Shown: positions 6,385-12,717, numbered from the stretch's first letter. The stretch is 19,391 nucleotides of DNA from Hydrogenimonas sp. (GCF_029933015.1 NZ_JAOZOZ010000015.1:1-19391); one strand, 5' to 3'. Translations and numbers: made by a program. Notes: generated from the letters alone by a model not told the origin.

Positions 6385-7279
6385 GCAGCATCTCCCACCC
6401 CTCTTCGAGGGATGCGGCGACCCCTTTGGCGAAGAGCCACAGCGCGGCGTTGAGGCGGGCGATTTGTATCAGTGCATCCGAGGGTTCACGGAGCATTCGC
6501 AGGCTCTCTTCTTTTCCGATGGGATCGAAGGATTTTCGGTAGTCGATCCCGAAACGGGCCGGGTCGACGACCTGTTCGGCGATCTCTCCCGCTTCGCAGA
6601 CCCAGACGCGGCACTTTCCGAAGATCTCCGGGGTCCCTTCGTTGCCTTTGACGACAAGGAGCCGCCGGTAGCGCTCTCCGAAGATTTCGGCATATTTTTT
6701 GACGTAGGGTTTGTGGAAGACGCCGATCAGGGCCGTGCCGCACGCTCCGACGTCGGGGAGCCGTTCGACGGTGTTGAGGCCGGTGCGTATGCCCAGCTTC
6801 ATTCGCACGGGCGAGAGGTCGGCCAGCGGTTTGCAGTAGTTCTCCCTATCGAAGCAGTGGAGGTTTTCGGGCATCGGCAGTGCGCGGCACACCTCCCGTA
6901 CCGTCACGCCCCCTTTGGCGGGCTGCAGGGCGCCGCCGCTGACGACGACGTCCAGGCCGAAGGGGCGGAGCGCTTCGGCGGCGAGGGGGAAGATATAGGG
7001 GTTGTCGGCTTTGCCGTCGAACGGATAGCCCAGTTCGATCCCGTTTTCGACGGGAGATTTTTTCGTGACGGCGTCGATCGCGTCGATCGCCCCGAGGAAC
7101 TCTTCGGTCGTTTCGGGCTTGAGGCGCCATCCCAGCAGAAAGGCGGCGATCTGTTCGGGCGCGGCGCGGCCGTCGAGCATCCGTGCCATGGCGTCTTGCA
7201 TCTCCTCTCTGGAGAGGTCGCGGTTGTGCCTGGCGCCGGTGCCGACGCACTTGATGTAGCGGATGAAAGCGCTGTCCAT
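6377..7279 (-). CDS. TrpD2/YbiB-like phosphoribosyltransferase-fold protein
   Basis: The 300-residue protein has the two-part architecture of the nucleoside phosphorylase/anthranilate phosphoribosyltransferase family. A helical N-terminal domain (LSREEMQDAMARMLDGRAAPEQIAAFLLGWRLK split around residues 23-55) is followed by an alpha/beta domain with VVVSGGALQPAKGGVTVREV and MKLGIRTGLNTVERLPDVG. The canonical GTGGD phosphoribosyl-pyrophosphate loop of TrpD is missing, so tryptophan synthesis is unlikely. In E. coli the homologue YbiB/TrpD2 is reported to bind nucleic acid. The stop of htpX and the start of this gene share one base (TAATG), so they are co-transcribed and probably coupled. Its substrate or nucleic-acid role here is unknown. 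Confidence 0.75.
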   Translation of the reverse strand: MDSAFIRYIKCVGTGARHNRDLSREEMQDAMARMLDGRAAPEQIAAFLLGWRLKPETTEEFLGAIDAIDAVTKKSPVENGIELGYPFDGKADNPYIFPLAAEALRPFGLDVVVSGGALQPAKGGVTVREVCRALPMPENLHCFDRENYCKPLADLSPVRMKLGIRTGLNTVERLPDVGACGTALIGVFHKPYVKKYAEIFGERYRRLLVVKGNEGTPEIFGKCRVWVCEAGEIAEQVVDPARFGIDYRKSFDPIGKEESLRMLREPSDALIQIARLNAALWLFAKGVAASLEEGWEMLHG

Positions 7280-8139
7280 TATCCGCGCATCATTTCACGC
7301 CGGATCTCTTCGAGCCGTTCGATCCGCTGTTCGGTGGTCGGGTGGGTTCTGAAGAGGTTGGCGAAGCTGATATCCTTGCCGGTGAAGGGGTTGACGATGA
7401 ACATGTGGGCCGTTTCGGGCGTCGCTTCGGGCAGGATGCCCTGGCGGTTGTAGTTTTCGAGTTTGATCAGGGCGCTTTCGAGCCATTCGGGATGGCCCGT
7501 CAGCCGGGCGGCTCCCGCGTCGGCCTCGAACTCGCGGCTGCGGCTCACCGCCATCTGGATGATCCCCGCGGCGATGGGCAGGATGATCGACATGACCAGC
7601 ATCAGGATCGGATTGGGACTCTCCTCGTCCCGTCCGCCGCCGAAGAAGGCGCCGAATTGCATGATGTTGGCGATCATCGCGATCGCCCCGGCGATCGTGG
7701 CGGCCACCGTGCCGATGAGGATGTCGTAGTGGCGCACGTGGCTCAGCTCGTGGGCCAGGACCGCTTCGATCTCCTCTTCGTCCAGCAGGTCCAGCAGCCC
7801 CTCGGTGACCGCTACCGCGGCGTGGCTGGGGTTGCGCCCCGTCGCGAAGGCGTTGGGGACCCGTTCGGGGATGACATAGACTTTCGGCATCGGCAGACCC
7901 GCTTTCTGTGCCAGACGGCGGACGATGGCGACGAGCCCCGGGGCGCTGCGCTCGTCCACCTCCACGGCGTGGTAATGGGCCAGGACCATCTTGTCCGAAA
8001 AGTAGTAGGCGTAGAAATTCATCGCGCCGGCCAGCACCAGGGCGATCATCATGCCCGTCGTGCCGCCGAACATCCCGCCGATCCAGACCATCAGCAGGGT
8101 CATGAGTGTCAGTAGGACAACGGTTTTGACTGCTTCCAT
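7279..8139 (-). CDS. htpX: Membrane zinc metalloprotease HtpX
   Basis: This inner-membrane M48-family protease degrades misfolded membrane proteins. The 286-residue protein has two N-terminal hydrophobic helices (about residues 7-24 and 27-45). The zinc motif HELSH is at 130-134, within EIEAVLAHELSHVRH, and the third ligand E205 is in SREFEADAGAARL. Two more hydrophobic helices lie between them (about 140-160 and 178-197). The ordering PNAFATGRNPSHAAVAVTEGLL before the zinc site is classical for HtpX. AAAGGAG lies 8 bases before the ATG. A strong promoter with a dyad over the predicted start point precedes it, which fits stress-responsive control. It heads a three-gene run with the TrpD2-like protein and the MFS transporter. 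Confidence 0.95.
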   Translation of the reverse strand: MEAVKTVVLLTLMTLLMVWIGGMFGGTTGMMIALVLAGAMNFYAYYFSDKMVLAHYHAVEVDERSAPGLVAIVRRLAQKAGLPMPKVYVIPERVPNAFATGRNPSHAAVAVTEGLLDLLDEEEIEAVLAHELSHVRHYDILIGTVAATIAGAIAMIANIMQFGAFFGGGRDEESPNPILMLVMSIILPIAAGIIQMAVSRSREFEADAGAARLTGHPEWLESALIKLENYNRQGILPEATPETAHMFIVNPFTGKDISFANLFRTHPTTEQRIERLEEIRREMMRG

Positions 8140-8174
8140 AATCTATTCTCCTTTATTATGATCAGAAATGATAG

Positions 8175-8193
8175 TTTAGTCTTTTGGACTAAA
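8175..8193. repeat. Perfect dyad over the htpX transcription start
   Basis: TTTAGTC (8175-8181) and GACTAAA (8187-8193) are perfect complements around a 5-base centre. The dyad begins at the last base of the -10 box and covers the predicted start point, the usual place for a repressor operator. A further copy of the half-site, TTTAGT, occurs in the spacer between -35 and -10. It could instead fold as a 5' hairpin in the htpX mRNA. It matches neither CIRCE nor the HspR site as I know them. Confidence 0.5.
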
Positions 8194-8221
8194 TAATACT
8201 ATTGAAACAAACTAAAGTCAA
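8193..8221 (-). promoter_or_regulatory. Sigma-70-type promoter of htpX
   Basis: On the minus strand TTGACT (-35, 8216-8221) and TATTAT (-10, 8193-8198) are separated by exactly 17 bases. The predicted start is near 8186, giving a leader of about 47 bases ending in AAAGGAG before htpX. The -35 box overlaps the stop codon of the upstream gene. This is the best two-box promoter in the window. Confidence 0.65.
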
Positions 8222-8613
8222 GATGATGCGGGCAGAGTAATCGCATTTTGAAAGATGACGCCGTCGATGCCATCCTCCGCCGCTTTCACGAGCTCCGCCT
8301 CGTCGGAGACGGGCAGGAGGATTTTGGCGTCGAAGAGATAGGTTTCCGCGATTTTCTGTATCCGCGGCGCCAGCGTGGCGTCGGCCAGGATGTAGGCGGC
8401 CCGCAGGGCGTTGGCCAGAAGCGCATCCTCGATAGACAGGGCCATGACGGCGTAGGAAATGCGGTTGGCACGGCAGTGCTTCGCGATCTCTTTCGTCTCT
8501 CTCCAGGGACCCAGCCATAGGGTGGCGTTGGCGGGGGTATGGCCGATCTCTTCGATCGTTTCGACATAGTAGAAGGGTTCGTAGGGGATGTCGGGATGTC
8601 CGATGATGATCAT
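8218..8613 (-). CDS. Conserved-looking hypothetical protein, unknown function
   Basis: The protein has 131 residues, is soluble, and has no signal peptide or membrane helix. The sequence MIIIGHPDIPYEPFYYVETIEEI, read in two halves, suggests a first beta strand and loop. Alternating strand/helix patterns follow (RISYAVMALSIEDALLANAL, KILLPVSDEAELVKAAEDG, GVIFQN), giving the look of a small Rossmann-like or TIM-barrel-fragment fold. No catalytic motif is recognisable. Its ATG directly abuts the stop of the preceding zinc-ribbon gene (TAGATG), so it is the last gene of the ribA-rsmG run. Codon use matches its neighbours, supporting a real gene. I cannot name a family. Confidence 0.7.
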   Translation of the reverse strand: MIIIGHPDIPYEPFYYVETIEEIGHTPANATLWLGPWRETKEIAKHCRANRISYAVMALSIEDALLANALRAAYILADATLAPRIQKIAETYLFDAKILLPVSDEAELVKAAEDGIDGVIFQNAITLPASS

Positions 8614-8850
8614 CTATTTCACTCCTGCGCAGGTTTTGGAACAGTAGTATTTCCCGTCGACGATGATCGCTTCGTGGCTGCTGACGAAGGTGCCGCACTT
8701 TTCGCATTCGACCATGATCTCTTCGTCGGCTTTGGGTCTGCGTTTTTCGTCGTCGGCACGTTTGCGCCTGTGCTGCGTCACCTGCGGTTTTTTGATCAGA
8801 AAGAAGTAGACGGCGGCGATGACGGCGATGGTGAGTACGATTTTCAGCAT
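8614..8850 (-). CDS. Small membrane-anchored zinc-ribbon protein (PP0621-like)
   Basis: The 78-residue protein has one N-terminal membrane helix (LKIVLTIAVIAAVYFFLI, residues 2-19), a very basic linker (HRRKRADDEKRRPK), and a C-terminal four-cysteine metal site: C49 and C52 (CEKC) with C70 and C74 (CSKTC). This layout matches the PP0621 family of small bacterial membrane proteins, whose function is unknown. The ATG at 8850 was chosen because the longer upstream reading lies wholly inside rsmG; this start overlaps the rsmG stop by 7 bases (ATGCTGA). The next gene begins immediately after its stop. The zinc ribbon suggests protein or nucleic-acid contact on the cytoplasmic face. Confidence 0.75.
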   Translation of the reverse strand: MLKIVLTIAVIAAVYFFLIKKPQVTQHRRKRADDEKRRPKADEEIMVECEKCGTFVSSHEAIIVDGKYYCSKTCAGVK

Positions 8851-9437
8851 TTGGAGGCGTCCTTTATCCACAGATAGTTGCGTTTGTCCCGGGTGATCAG
8901 CTCGAAGTCGCAGTGTGTGAGGCTCTTCACTTCGTCGAAGACGTGTTCGCCTTTGTAGAAGAGCAGATGGGTCCGCCCGCCGATGAAGGGCCTGCTCCAC
9001 TCGATGAGTGTCGGTGTGTCGGTCACGGCGCGGGAGGTGACGAGATCGTAGGGTCTGGGTTCCAGCGCGTCGACGCGCCTGGCTTCGACCGTGACGTTTT
9101 CGAGTCCCAGTTCACGGGCGATGAACCCGAGAAAAGAGGCGCGTTTGTGAAGGGGTTCGCAGAGGGTGCACTCCGTATCGGGCATCGCGATGGCCAGAAC
9201 CATACCGGGAAAGCCGGCTCCCGTGCCGATATCCAGCAGCGTGTCGCAGGGGGGCAGGAAAACGAGAGGGTAGATCGAGTCGAAGATCTGCTCCTCGACG
9301 GCCGGAACCGTTTTCGCGCCGGTGAGATTGTGGATGCGGTTCCACTTCATCAGGTGCTGCTTGAAATCCTCCAGGCGCTCGAGCGTCTCTTCGGGCAGGT
9401 CGATGCCCGCCTCTTCGATACGGCGTTTCAGATTCAC
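8844..9437 (-). CDS. rsmG: 16S rRNA (guanine527-N7)-methyltransferase RsmG
   Basis: RsmG uses S-adenosylmethionine to methylate N7 of G527 in 16S rRNA. The 197-residue protein has the usual family size and order. It has an N-terminal helical part with KWNRIHNLTG (31-40), SAM-binding motif I LLDIGTGAGFPG (67-78), the acidic strand-2 region ECTLCEPLHKRASFL, and VTSRAVTDTPTLIEW, a typical RsmG block. The start codon is GTG at 9437, overlapping the ribA stop by four bases (GTGA), so translation is likely coupled. The protein ends SKC just inside the next gene. In other bacteria loss of RsmG gives low-level streptomycin resistance (established knowledge). Confidence 0.95.
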   Translation of the reverse strand: MNLKRRIEEAGIDLPEETLERLEDFKQHLMKWNRIHNLTGAKTVPAVEEQIFDSIYPLVFLPPCDTLLDIGTGAGFPGMVLAIAMPDTECTLCEPLHKRASFLGFIARELGLENVTVEARRVDALEPRPYDLVTSRAVTDTPTLIEWSRPFIGGRTHLLFYKGEHVFDEVKSLTHCDFELITRDKRNYLWIKDASKC

Positions 9438-10012
9438 AGCAGATGTCCCAGCTTCTCTTTTTTCGTCTGCAGATAGGATTCGTTGTGGGGGTTGGCTTCG
9501 ACGACGATCGGGAGGCGTTCGACGATCTCCACCCCTTCGAGACTCTCGATCTTTTTGGGGTTGTTGGTCAGCAGGCGGATTTTTTCGATGCCGAAATGGT
9601 CAAGGATCGTTTCGACCATCTCGTAGGTGCGCTCGTCGGCGGAAAAACCGAGCTGGTGGTTGGCCGCGACGGTATCGAAACCCCTGTCCTGCAGGGCGTA
9701 GGCGTTGACCTTGTTCAAAAGCCCGATGTTGCGCCCCTCCTGCCGCAGGTAGATCACCATGCCGCCCTGGCTCTGGATGAAATGCAGGGCGAAGGCCAGC
9801 TGCTCGCCGCAGTCGCACTTGAGGCTGCCCAGGGCGTCTCCCGTCAGGCACTCCGAATGGACCCGTACCACGGGCGTGTCGGGAAGCGGATCGGTGAAGA
9901 TGGCGAGGTGTTCCTTGAAGCAGCCGTTCTCCAGGATCTCTTTGAAAGCCTGGATCTTGAAGGTTCCGAATCGGGTCGGAAGGTTGGCGACTTCGGAGAT
10001 TTCGATATTCAT
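9434..10012 (-). CDS. ribA: GTP cyclohydrolase II
   Basis: RibA opens GTP to 2,5-diamino-6-ribosylamino-pyrimidinone phosphate, the first step of the purine branch of riboflavin synthesis. The 192-residue protein is a stand-alone RibA, with no fused DHBP synthase domain. Zinc ligands C55, C65 and C67 are seen in RVHSECLTGDALGSLKCDCG (50-68). The catalytic block VIYLRQEGRNIGLLNK and the LLTNNPKKIESLEG segment are intact. It heads the ribA-rsmG run and is divergent from hemB. A TATAAT promoter and a terminator-shaped hairpin lie in its leader. AGGA lies about 10 bases before the ATG. No FMN riboswitch is visible. Confidence 0.96.
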   Translation of the reverse strand: MNIEISEVANLPTRFGTFKIQAFKEILENGCFKEHLAIFTDPLPDTPVVRVHSECLTGDALGSLKCDCGEQLAFALHFIQSQGGMVIYLRQEGRNIGLLNKVNAYALQDRGFDTVAANHQLGFSADERTYEMVETILDHFGIEKIRLLTNNPKKIESLEGVEIVERLPIVVEANPHNESYLQTKKEKLGHLL

Positions 10013-10030
10013 TCGTTATTTTTCCTAATG

Positions 10031-10042
10031 TTTTGGTAAAAT
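10031..10042 (+). promoter_or_regulatory. Candidate promoter of hemB
   Basis: TTTTGG followed by TAAAAT (10037-10042) closely matches the alr promoter (TTTTTGGATAAAAT), suggesting a shared -10 format. The predicted start is near 10049, so the hemB leader would be about 75 bases and overlap the first 43 or so bases of the ribA transcript in antisense. Confidence 0.45.
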
Positions 10043-10052
10043 AGGCGTTTTC

Positions 10053-10084
10053 AAAAACCCGCCGCCATCTCTGTGACGCGGCGG
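10053..10084 (-). terminator. Terminator-shaped hairpin in ribA leader (candidate attenuator)
   Basis: On the minus strand CCGCCGC (10078-10084) pairs perfectly with GCGGCGG (10059-10065) across a 12-base loop. Two outer G-U pairs are possible and GTTTTTG follows directly (U-tract 10053-10057). A GC-rich stem followed by five U is the form of an intrinsic terminator. It lies between the predicted ribA promoter and the ribA start, so it would terminate a transcript of roughly 40 bases. It may equally be a stabilising leader hairpin. The same stem also lies in the predicted hemB leader on the plus strand. Confidence 0.45.
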
Positions 10085-10097
10085 ACAAATCAGCGCG

Positions 10098-10105
10098 ATT
10101 ATACC
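10098..10105 (-). promoter_or_regulatory. Extended -10 promoter of ribA
   Basis: The minus strand reads GGTATAAT, a perfect -10 hexamer (10098-10103) with an upstream GG, and no obvious -35, as is common in Campylobacterota. The predicted start is near 10091, about 79 bases before the ribA ATG. The box lies within the hemB leader, only 20 bases from the hemB ATG on the other strand. Confidence 0.55.
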
Positions 10106-10123
10106 ATATGTAAAGGTTTTGCC

Positions 10124-11092
10124 ATGTTCGCACGTTTTAGACGCAAACGACTCCATCCCGTTCTCCGCGATCTCGTGAGAGAGACGGTGCTGACACCGGA
10201 GGATTTCATCTACCCGCTCTTCATCCGAAGCGGCGAGGGGGTCAAGAACGAGGTGGCTTCGATGCCGGGCGTCTATCAGATGAGTATCGATTCGGCGATC
10301 ATGGAGTGCGACATCCTCAAATCGCTGGGGATCCGCGCGGTGATTCTTTTCGGGATTCCGGACGTCAAGGATTCCGTAGGCAGCGACGCGCTGTGCGAGC
10401 ACGGCATCATCGCCACGGCGCTTCGGGCGCTCAAGGCGGCCCATCCCGACATGCTCTTCGTCACCGATCTCTGTTTCTGCGAGTATACCGACCACGGTCA
10501 CTGCGGCGTTCTCAACCCGGAGCTCGAAACGGTCGATAATGATCTCACGCTAAGGAACCTGGCGCAGCAGGCGATCGTCCACGCCAAAGCGGGAGCGGAT
10601 ATGATCGCGCCCAGCGGCATGATGGACGGAATGATCCTGGCGATCCGCGAGGGGCTCGACAGTGCCGGTTTCAGCCATATACCGATCATGAGCTATTCGA
10701 CGAAATTCGCCAGCGCCTGGTACGGACCCTTCCGGGACGTGGCCGAGAGCGCGCCCAGCTTCGGCGACCGCCGCAGCTACCAGATGGATCCGGCCAACCG
10801 CAGGGAGGCGATTCTCGAGAGTCTCGAAGACGAACGCGAAGGTGCCGACATCCTGATGGTCAAGCCGGCGCTGGCCTATATGGACATCATCCGCGACATC
10901 CGCGAGGCGAGCGATCTGCCCCTGGCGGTCTACAACGTCAGCGGCGAATACAGCATGCTCAAAATGGCGGGCAAGGCCGGCGTCATCGATTACGAAAAGG
11001 TGATGATGGAGACGCTGCTGGGATTCAAGCGCGCGGGTGCGGATATCATCATCAGTTATCACGCGAAGGAAGCGGCCGAGCTGCTTCGGTAG
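10124..11092 (+). CDS. hemB: Delta-aminolevulinic acid dehydratase (porphobilinogen synthase)
   Basis: HemB condenses two 5-aminolevulinates into porphobilinogen, the second common step of heme synthesis. With the start at MFARFRRKRLHP the protein has 322 residues, the usual length. Catalytic lysines lie in MSYSTKFASAWYGPF and in LMVKPALAY (K247, Schiff base). The cysteine-rich metal site TDLCFCEYTDHGHCG is intact, indicating the zinc-using type. The substrate-loop region PSFGDRRSYQMDPANRREA is fully conserved. The frame is open back to 10073, but 10124 was chosen because AAAGG lies 7 bases before it and homologues begin here. It is divergent from ribA and precedes argF. Confidence 0.96.
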   Translation: MFARFRRKRLHPVLRDLVRETVLTPEDFIYPLFIRSGEGVKNEVASMPGVYQMSIDSAIMECDILKSLGIRAVILFGIPDVKDSVGSDALCEHGIIATALRALKAAHPDMLFVTDLCFCEYTDHGHCGVLNPELETVDNDLTLRNLAQQAIVHAKAGADMIAPSGMMDGMILAIREGLDSAGFSHIPIMSYSTKFASAWYGPFRDVAESAPSFGDRRSYQMDPANRREAILESLEDEREGADILMVKPALAYMDIIRDIREASDLPLAVYNVSGEYSMLKMAGKAGVIDYEKVMMETLLGFKRAGADIIISYHAKEAAELLR

Positions 11093-11095
11093 TTC

Positions 11096-11160
11096 GTTAT
11101 TGGTCATAGGCGATTAGGGAGAGAGACCCAATACACCAAATTTACCAATACACCAATAAC
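11096..11160. repeat. Short intergenic repeat element with terminal inverted repeats
   Basis: The 80-base gap between hemB and argF holds GTTATTGG (11096-11103) and its perfect complement CCAATAAC (11153-11160) as outer ends. Inside, CCAATACACCAA occurs twice (11128-11139 and 11145-11156) as a 17-base tandem unit. A small GGG...CCC dyad lies at 11117-11129. The element ends just before the argF ribosome-binding region. The composition is AT-rich and unlike the genes. It could be a dispersed intergenic repeat, a leader fold, or a hemB 3' structure. Confidence 0.45.
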
Positions 11161-11172
11161 AGGAATTTTACG

Positions 11173-12102
11173 ATGAGACATTTTTTGACATTGAAAGAGT
11201 TTACGAAAGAGGAGATCCTGGAGATGATCGATCTGGGTCTCCGGATCAAGGCGGAGACCAAGGCGAAACGCTTCACCCCCTATCTGGAGAAGCAGACGCT
11301 GGCGATGATTTTCGAAAAATCGAGCACCCGGACGCGGGTCAGCTTCGAGACGGGTATCTATCAGCTCGGCGGTACGGGCCTGTTTCTCTCCTCCCGCGAC
11401 ATCCAGCTCGGGCGGGGCGAACCGATGAAGGATACGGCACGGGTCATCAGCCGCATGTGCGACATGGTGATGATCCGCACCTACAGCCAGAAGAAACTCG
11501 AAGAGTTCGCCGGTTTTTCGAACGTGCCGGTGATCAACGGCCTGACCGACGAGTACCACCCCGTGCAGCTGATGGCCGATTATATGACGATGATCGAACA
11601 CGGCAAGGATCGCGATCCCGTCGTCGCCTACGTGGGTGACGGCAACAACATGGCCCACAGCTGGCTGATGCTGGCTTCCAAGCTCGGTTTCGAGCTTCGC
11701 GTCGCCACTCCCAAAGGGTACGAGTGCGATCCCGAGATCGTCGAGGACGCCGTGGAGTTCGCGAAAAGAAGCGGCGCGACGCTGCTCTTCACCGACGATC
11801 CGAAAGACGCCATCGAGGGCGCCGATGTCGTGACGACAGATACCTGGGTGTCGATGGGAGACGAGGAGGAGAAGGAGAAGCGTCTGAGGGATTTCGCCGG
11901 ATACACCATCGACGAGGCTCTGATGAAGCTGGCGAAAGCGGACGCGATCTTTCTGCACTGCCTGCCCGCCTATCGGGGGCTGGAGGTGACCGAAGAGGTG
12001 CTCGAAGGCCCGCAGAGCGTCGTCTTCGACGAGGCGGAAAACCGTCTGCACGCCCAGAAAGGGGTCATGGTCTGGCTCGACGGCAAAAGGGACGAGGTTT
12101 GA
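11173..12102 (+). CDS. argF: Ornithine carbamoyltransferase (anabolic)
   Basis: ArgF makes citrulline from ornithine and carbamoyl phosphate in arginine synthesis. The 309-residue protein has the carbamoyl-phosphate loop STRTR at 51-55 (EKSSTRTRVSFE), the second phosphate-site block HPVQLMAD, the ornithine-binding region DTWVSMGDEEE (the SMG loop) and the catalytic cysteine in HCLPAYRG. The order and length are those of the family, and SMG with HCLP separates it from aspartate carbamoyltransferase. AGGA lies 9 bases before the ATG at 11173. Its stop shares a base with a possible start of the next gene (TGATG), so the next gene is probably co-transcribed. Arginine is also the precursor of the agmatine used by aguA. 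Confidence 0.96.
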   Translation: MRHFLTLKEFTKEEILEMIDLGLRIKAETKAKRFTPYLEKQTLAMIFEKSSTRTRVSFETGIYQLGGTGLFLSSRDIQLGRGEPMKDTARVISRMCDMVMIRTYSQKKLEEFAGFSNVPVINGLTDEYHPVQLMADYMTMIEHGKDRDPVVAYVGDGNNMAHSWLMLASKLGFELRVATPKGYECDPEIVEDAVEFAKRSGATLLFTDDPKDAIEGADVVTTDTWVSMGDEEEKEKRLRDFAGYTIDEALMKLAKADAIFLHCLPAYRGLEVTEEVLEGPQSVVFDEAENRLHAQKGVMVWLDGKRDEV

Positions 12103-12113
12103 TGGAGGTCGAT

Positions 12114-12623
12114 ATGAAAAGTCTGAAAAATCTGCCGGTGGAACAGCAGCTCAAAGAGATCGATCTGGTGGCCAAAAAGCTCGGCATGCCCTCTCCGACC
12201 GAAAGACCGGTCCTGGAGATCAAACCGGGAGAGGACGACAAACACAAAATCCTCGAGCTCAAACGGGGCAGCTGGGGCGACGAACAGCCCTGGTTCGTCA
12301 TCGACGAGGATGGCAAACTGCTGATCCTCTCCACGGCCGAAGCGATGATGGGGATCGTGAACTCTCTGCAGCACATGGGCGAGGAGGTTTTCAAGGCCAG
12401 ACTCGAAAGGGCCATCGCCAAGGAGCTTCCGATCGATTTCCACGATGTCTGGACCGTCGCGATGCACGAACTGCAGCAGCGGCTGAAAGAGGGCGACCAG
12501 CGGGCGGCGGGCGTCGATCTGGAAAACCTTGTGCGAAGCATCAAACGCAAACACCCCAATCTCTTCTACTCCCTCAAAGACCTGCAGCTGAGCGACGACG
12601 ACATGAACGAGGCCGGTTTCTGA
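12114..12623 (+). CDS. DUF2603/UPF0763 family protein, unknown function
   Basis: The 169-residue soluble protein is rich in charged residues. Its N-terminal helix MKSLKNLPVEQQLKEIDLVAKKLG is followed by strands around PWFVIDEDGKLLIL, then helices to the C-terminus (FHDVWTVAMHELQQRLKEG, RSIKRKHPNLFYSLKD). Placement between argF and hemN and the general sequence match the UPF0763 family, which I know only from Campylobacterota; no biochemical function is known to me. The ATG at 12114 was preferred because GGAGG lies 5 bases before it. An alternative ATG at 12102 overlaps the argF stop and has only a weak GAGG. A hairpin spans its stop codon. Confidence 0.8.
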   Translation: MKSLKNLPVEQQLKEIDLVAKKLGMPSPTERPVLEIKPGEDDKHKILELKRGSWGDEQPWFVIDEDGKLLILSTAEAMMGIVNSLQHMGEEVFKARLERAIAKELPIDFHDVWTVAMHELQQRLKEGDQRAAGVDLENLVRSIKRKHPNLFYSLKDLQLSDDDMNEAGF

Positions 12624-12629
12624 CCGGCC
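12611..12629 (+). terminator. GC-rich hairpin spanning the DUF2603 stop codon
   Basis: GGCCGGT (12611-12617) and ACCGGCC (12623-12629) form a perfect 7-bp stem with a 5-base loop that contains most of the TGA stop. No T-tract follows, so it is not a standard intrinsic terminator. It could protect the argF-DUF2603 mRNA 3' end or weaken read-through to hemN. Confidence 0.35.
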
Positions 12630-12674
12630 GGCTGAAACGCCGAACTACACTTTCCGGTTTATCGCTTATTTATA

Positions 12675-12701
12675 GAAATTATGGGAAAATGGCCCAATTT
12701 C
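12675..12701 (+). other. Inverted repeat in the hemN leader
   Basis: GAAATT (12675-12680) pairs with AATTTC (12696-12701), and inside it GGG (12683-12685) pairs with CCC (12693-12695), with one two-base bulge. The structure ends a few bases before the AGGGAG ribosome-binding site, which itself lies in AGGGA-G-TCCCT (12704-12714). The 94-base gap before hemN is AT-rich and likely contains the hemN promoter, perhaps near TTTATAG at 12669-12675, but no box is convincing. The repeat could be an operator or a leader hairpin. Confidence 0.35.
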
Positions 12702-12717
12702 GAAGGGAGTCCCTCAT

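Noticed and set aside
5167..6453. Plus-strand open frame of 428 codons opposite the MFS gene
   Set aside because: It is the shadow of a hydrophobic membrane protein, giving a Glu/Asp/His-rich nonsense peptide.
6377..7279. Tryptophan-pathway TrpD
   Set aside because: The phosphoribosyl-pyrophosphate GTGGD motif is missing and no other trp genes are nearby.
8175..8193. CIRCE or HspR heat-shock operator at htpX
   Set aside because: The arms TTTAGTC/GACTAAA with a 5-base centre do not match the TTAGCACTC-N9-GAGTGCTAA or CTTGAGT-N7-ACTCAAG formats.
10013..10123. FMN riboswitch upstream of ribA
   Set aside because: The space is too short and the conserved FMN aptamer core is not visible; only a simple hairpin with a U-tract is present.
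11128..11160. CRISPR array
   Set aside because: The repeated unit is 12 bases with a 5-base spacer and only two copies, far from CRISPR geometry.
12611..12629. Standard intrinsic terminator after DUF2603
   Set aside because: The stem is good but no run of T follows, so it is listed only as a low-confidence hairpin.
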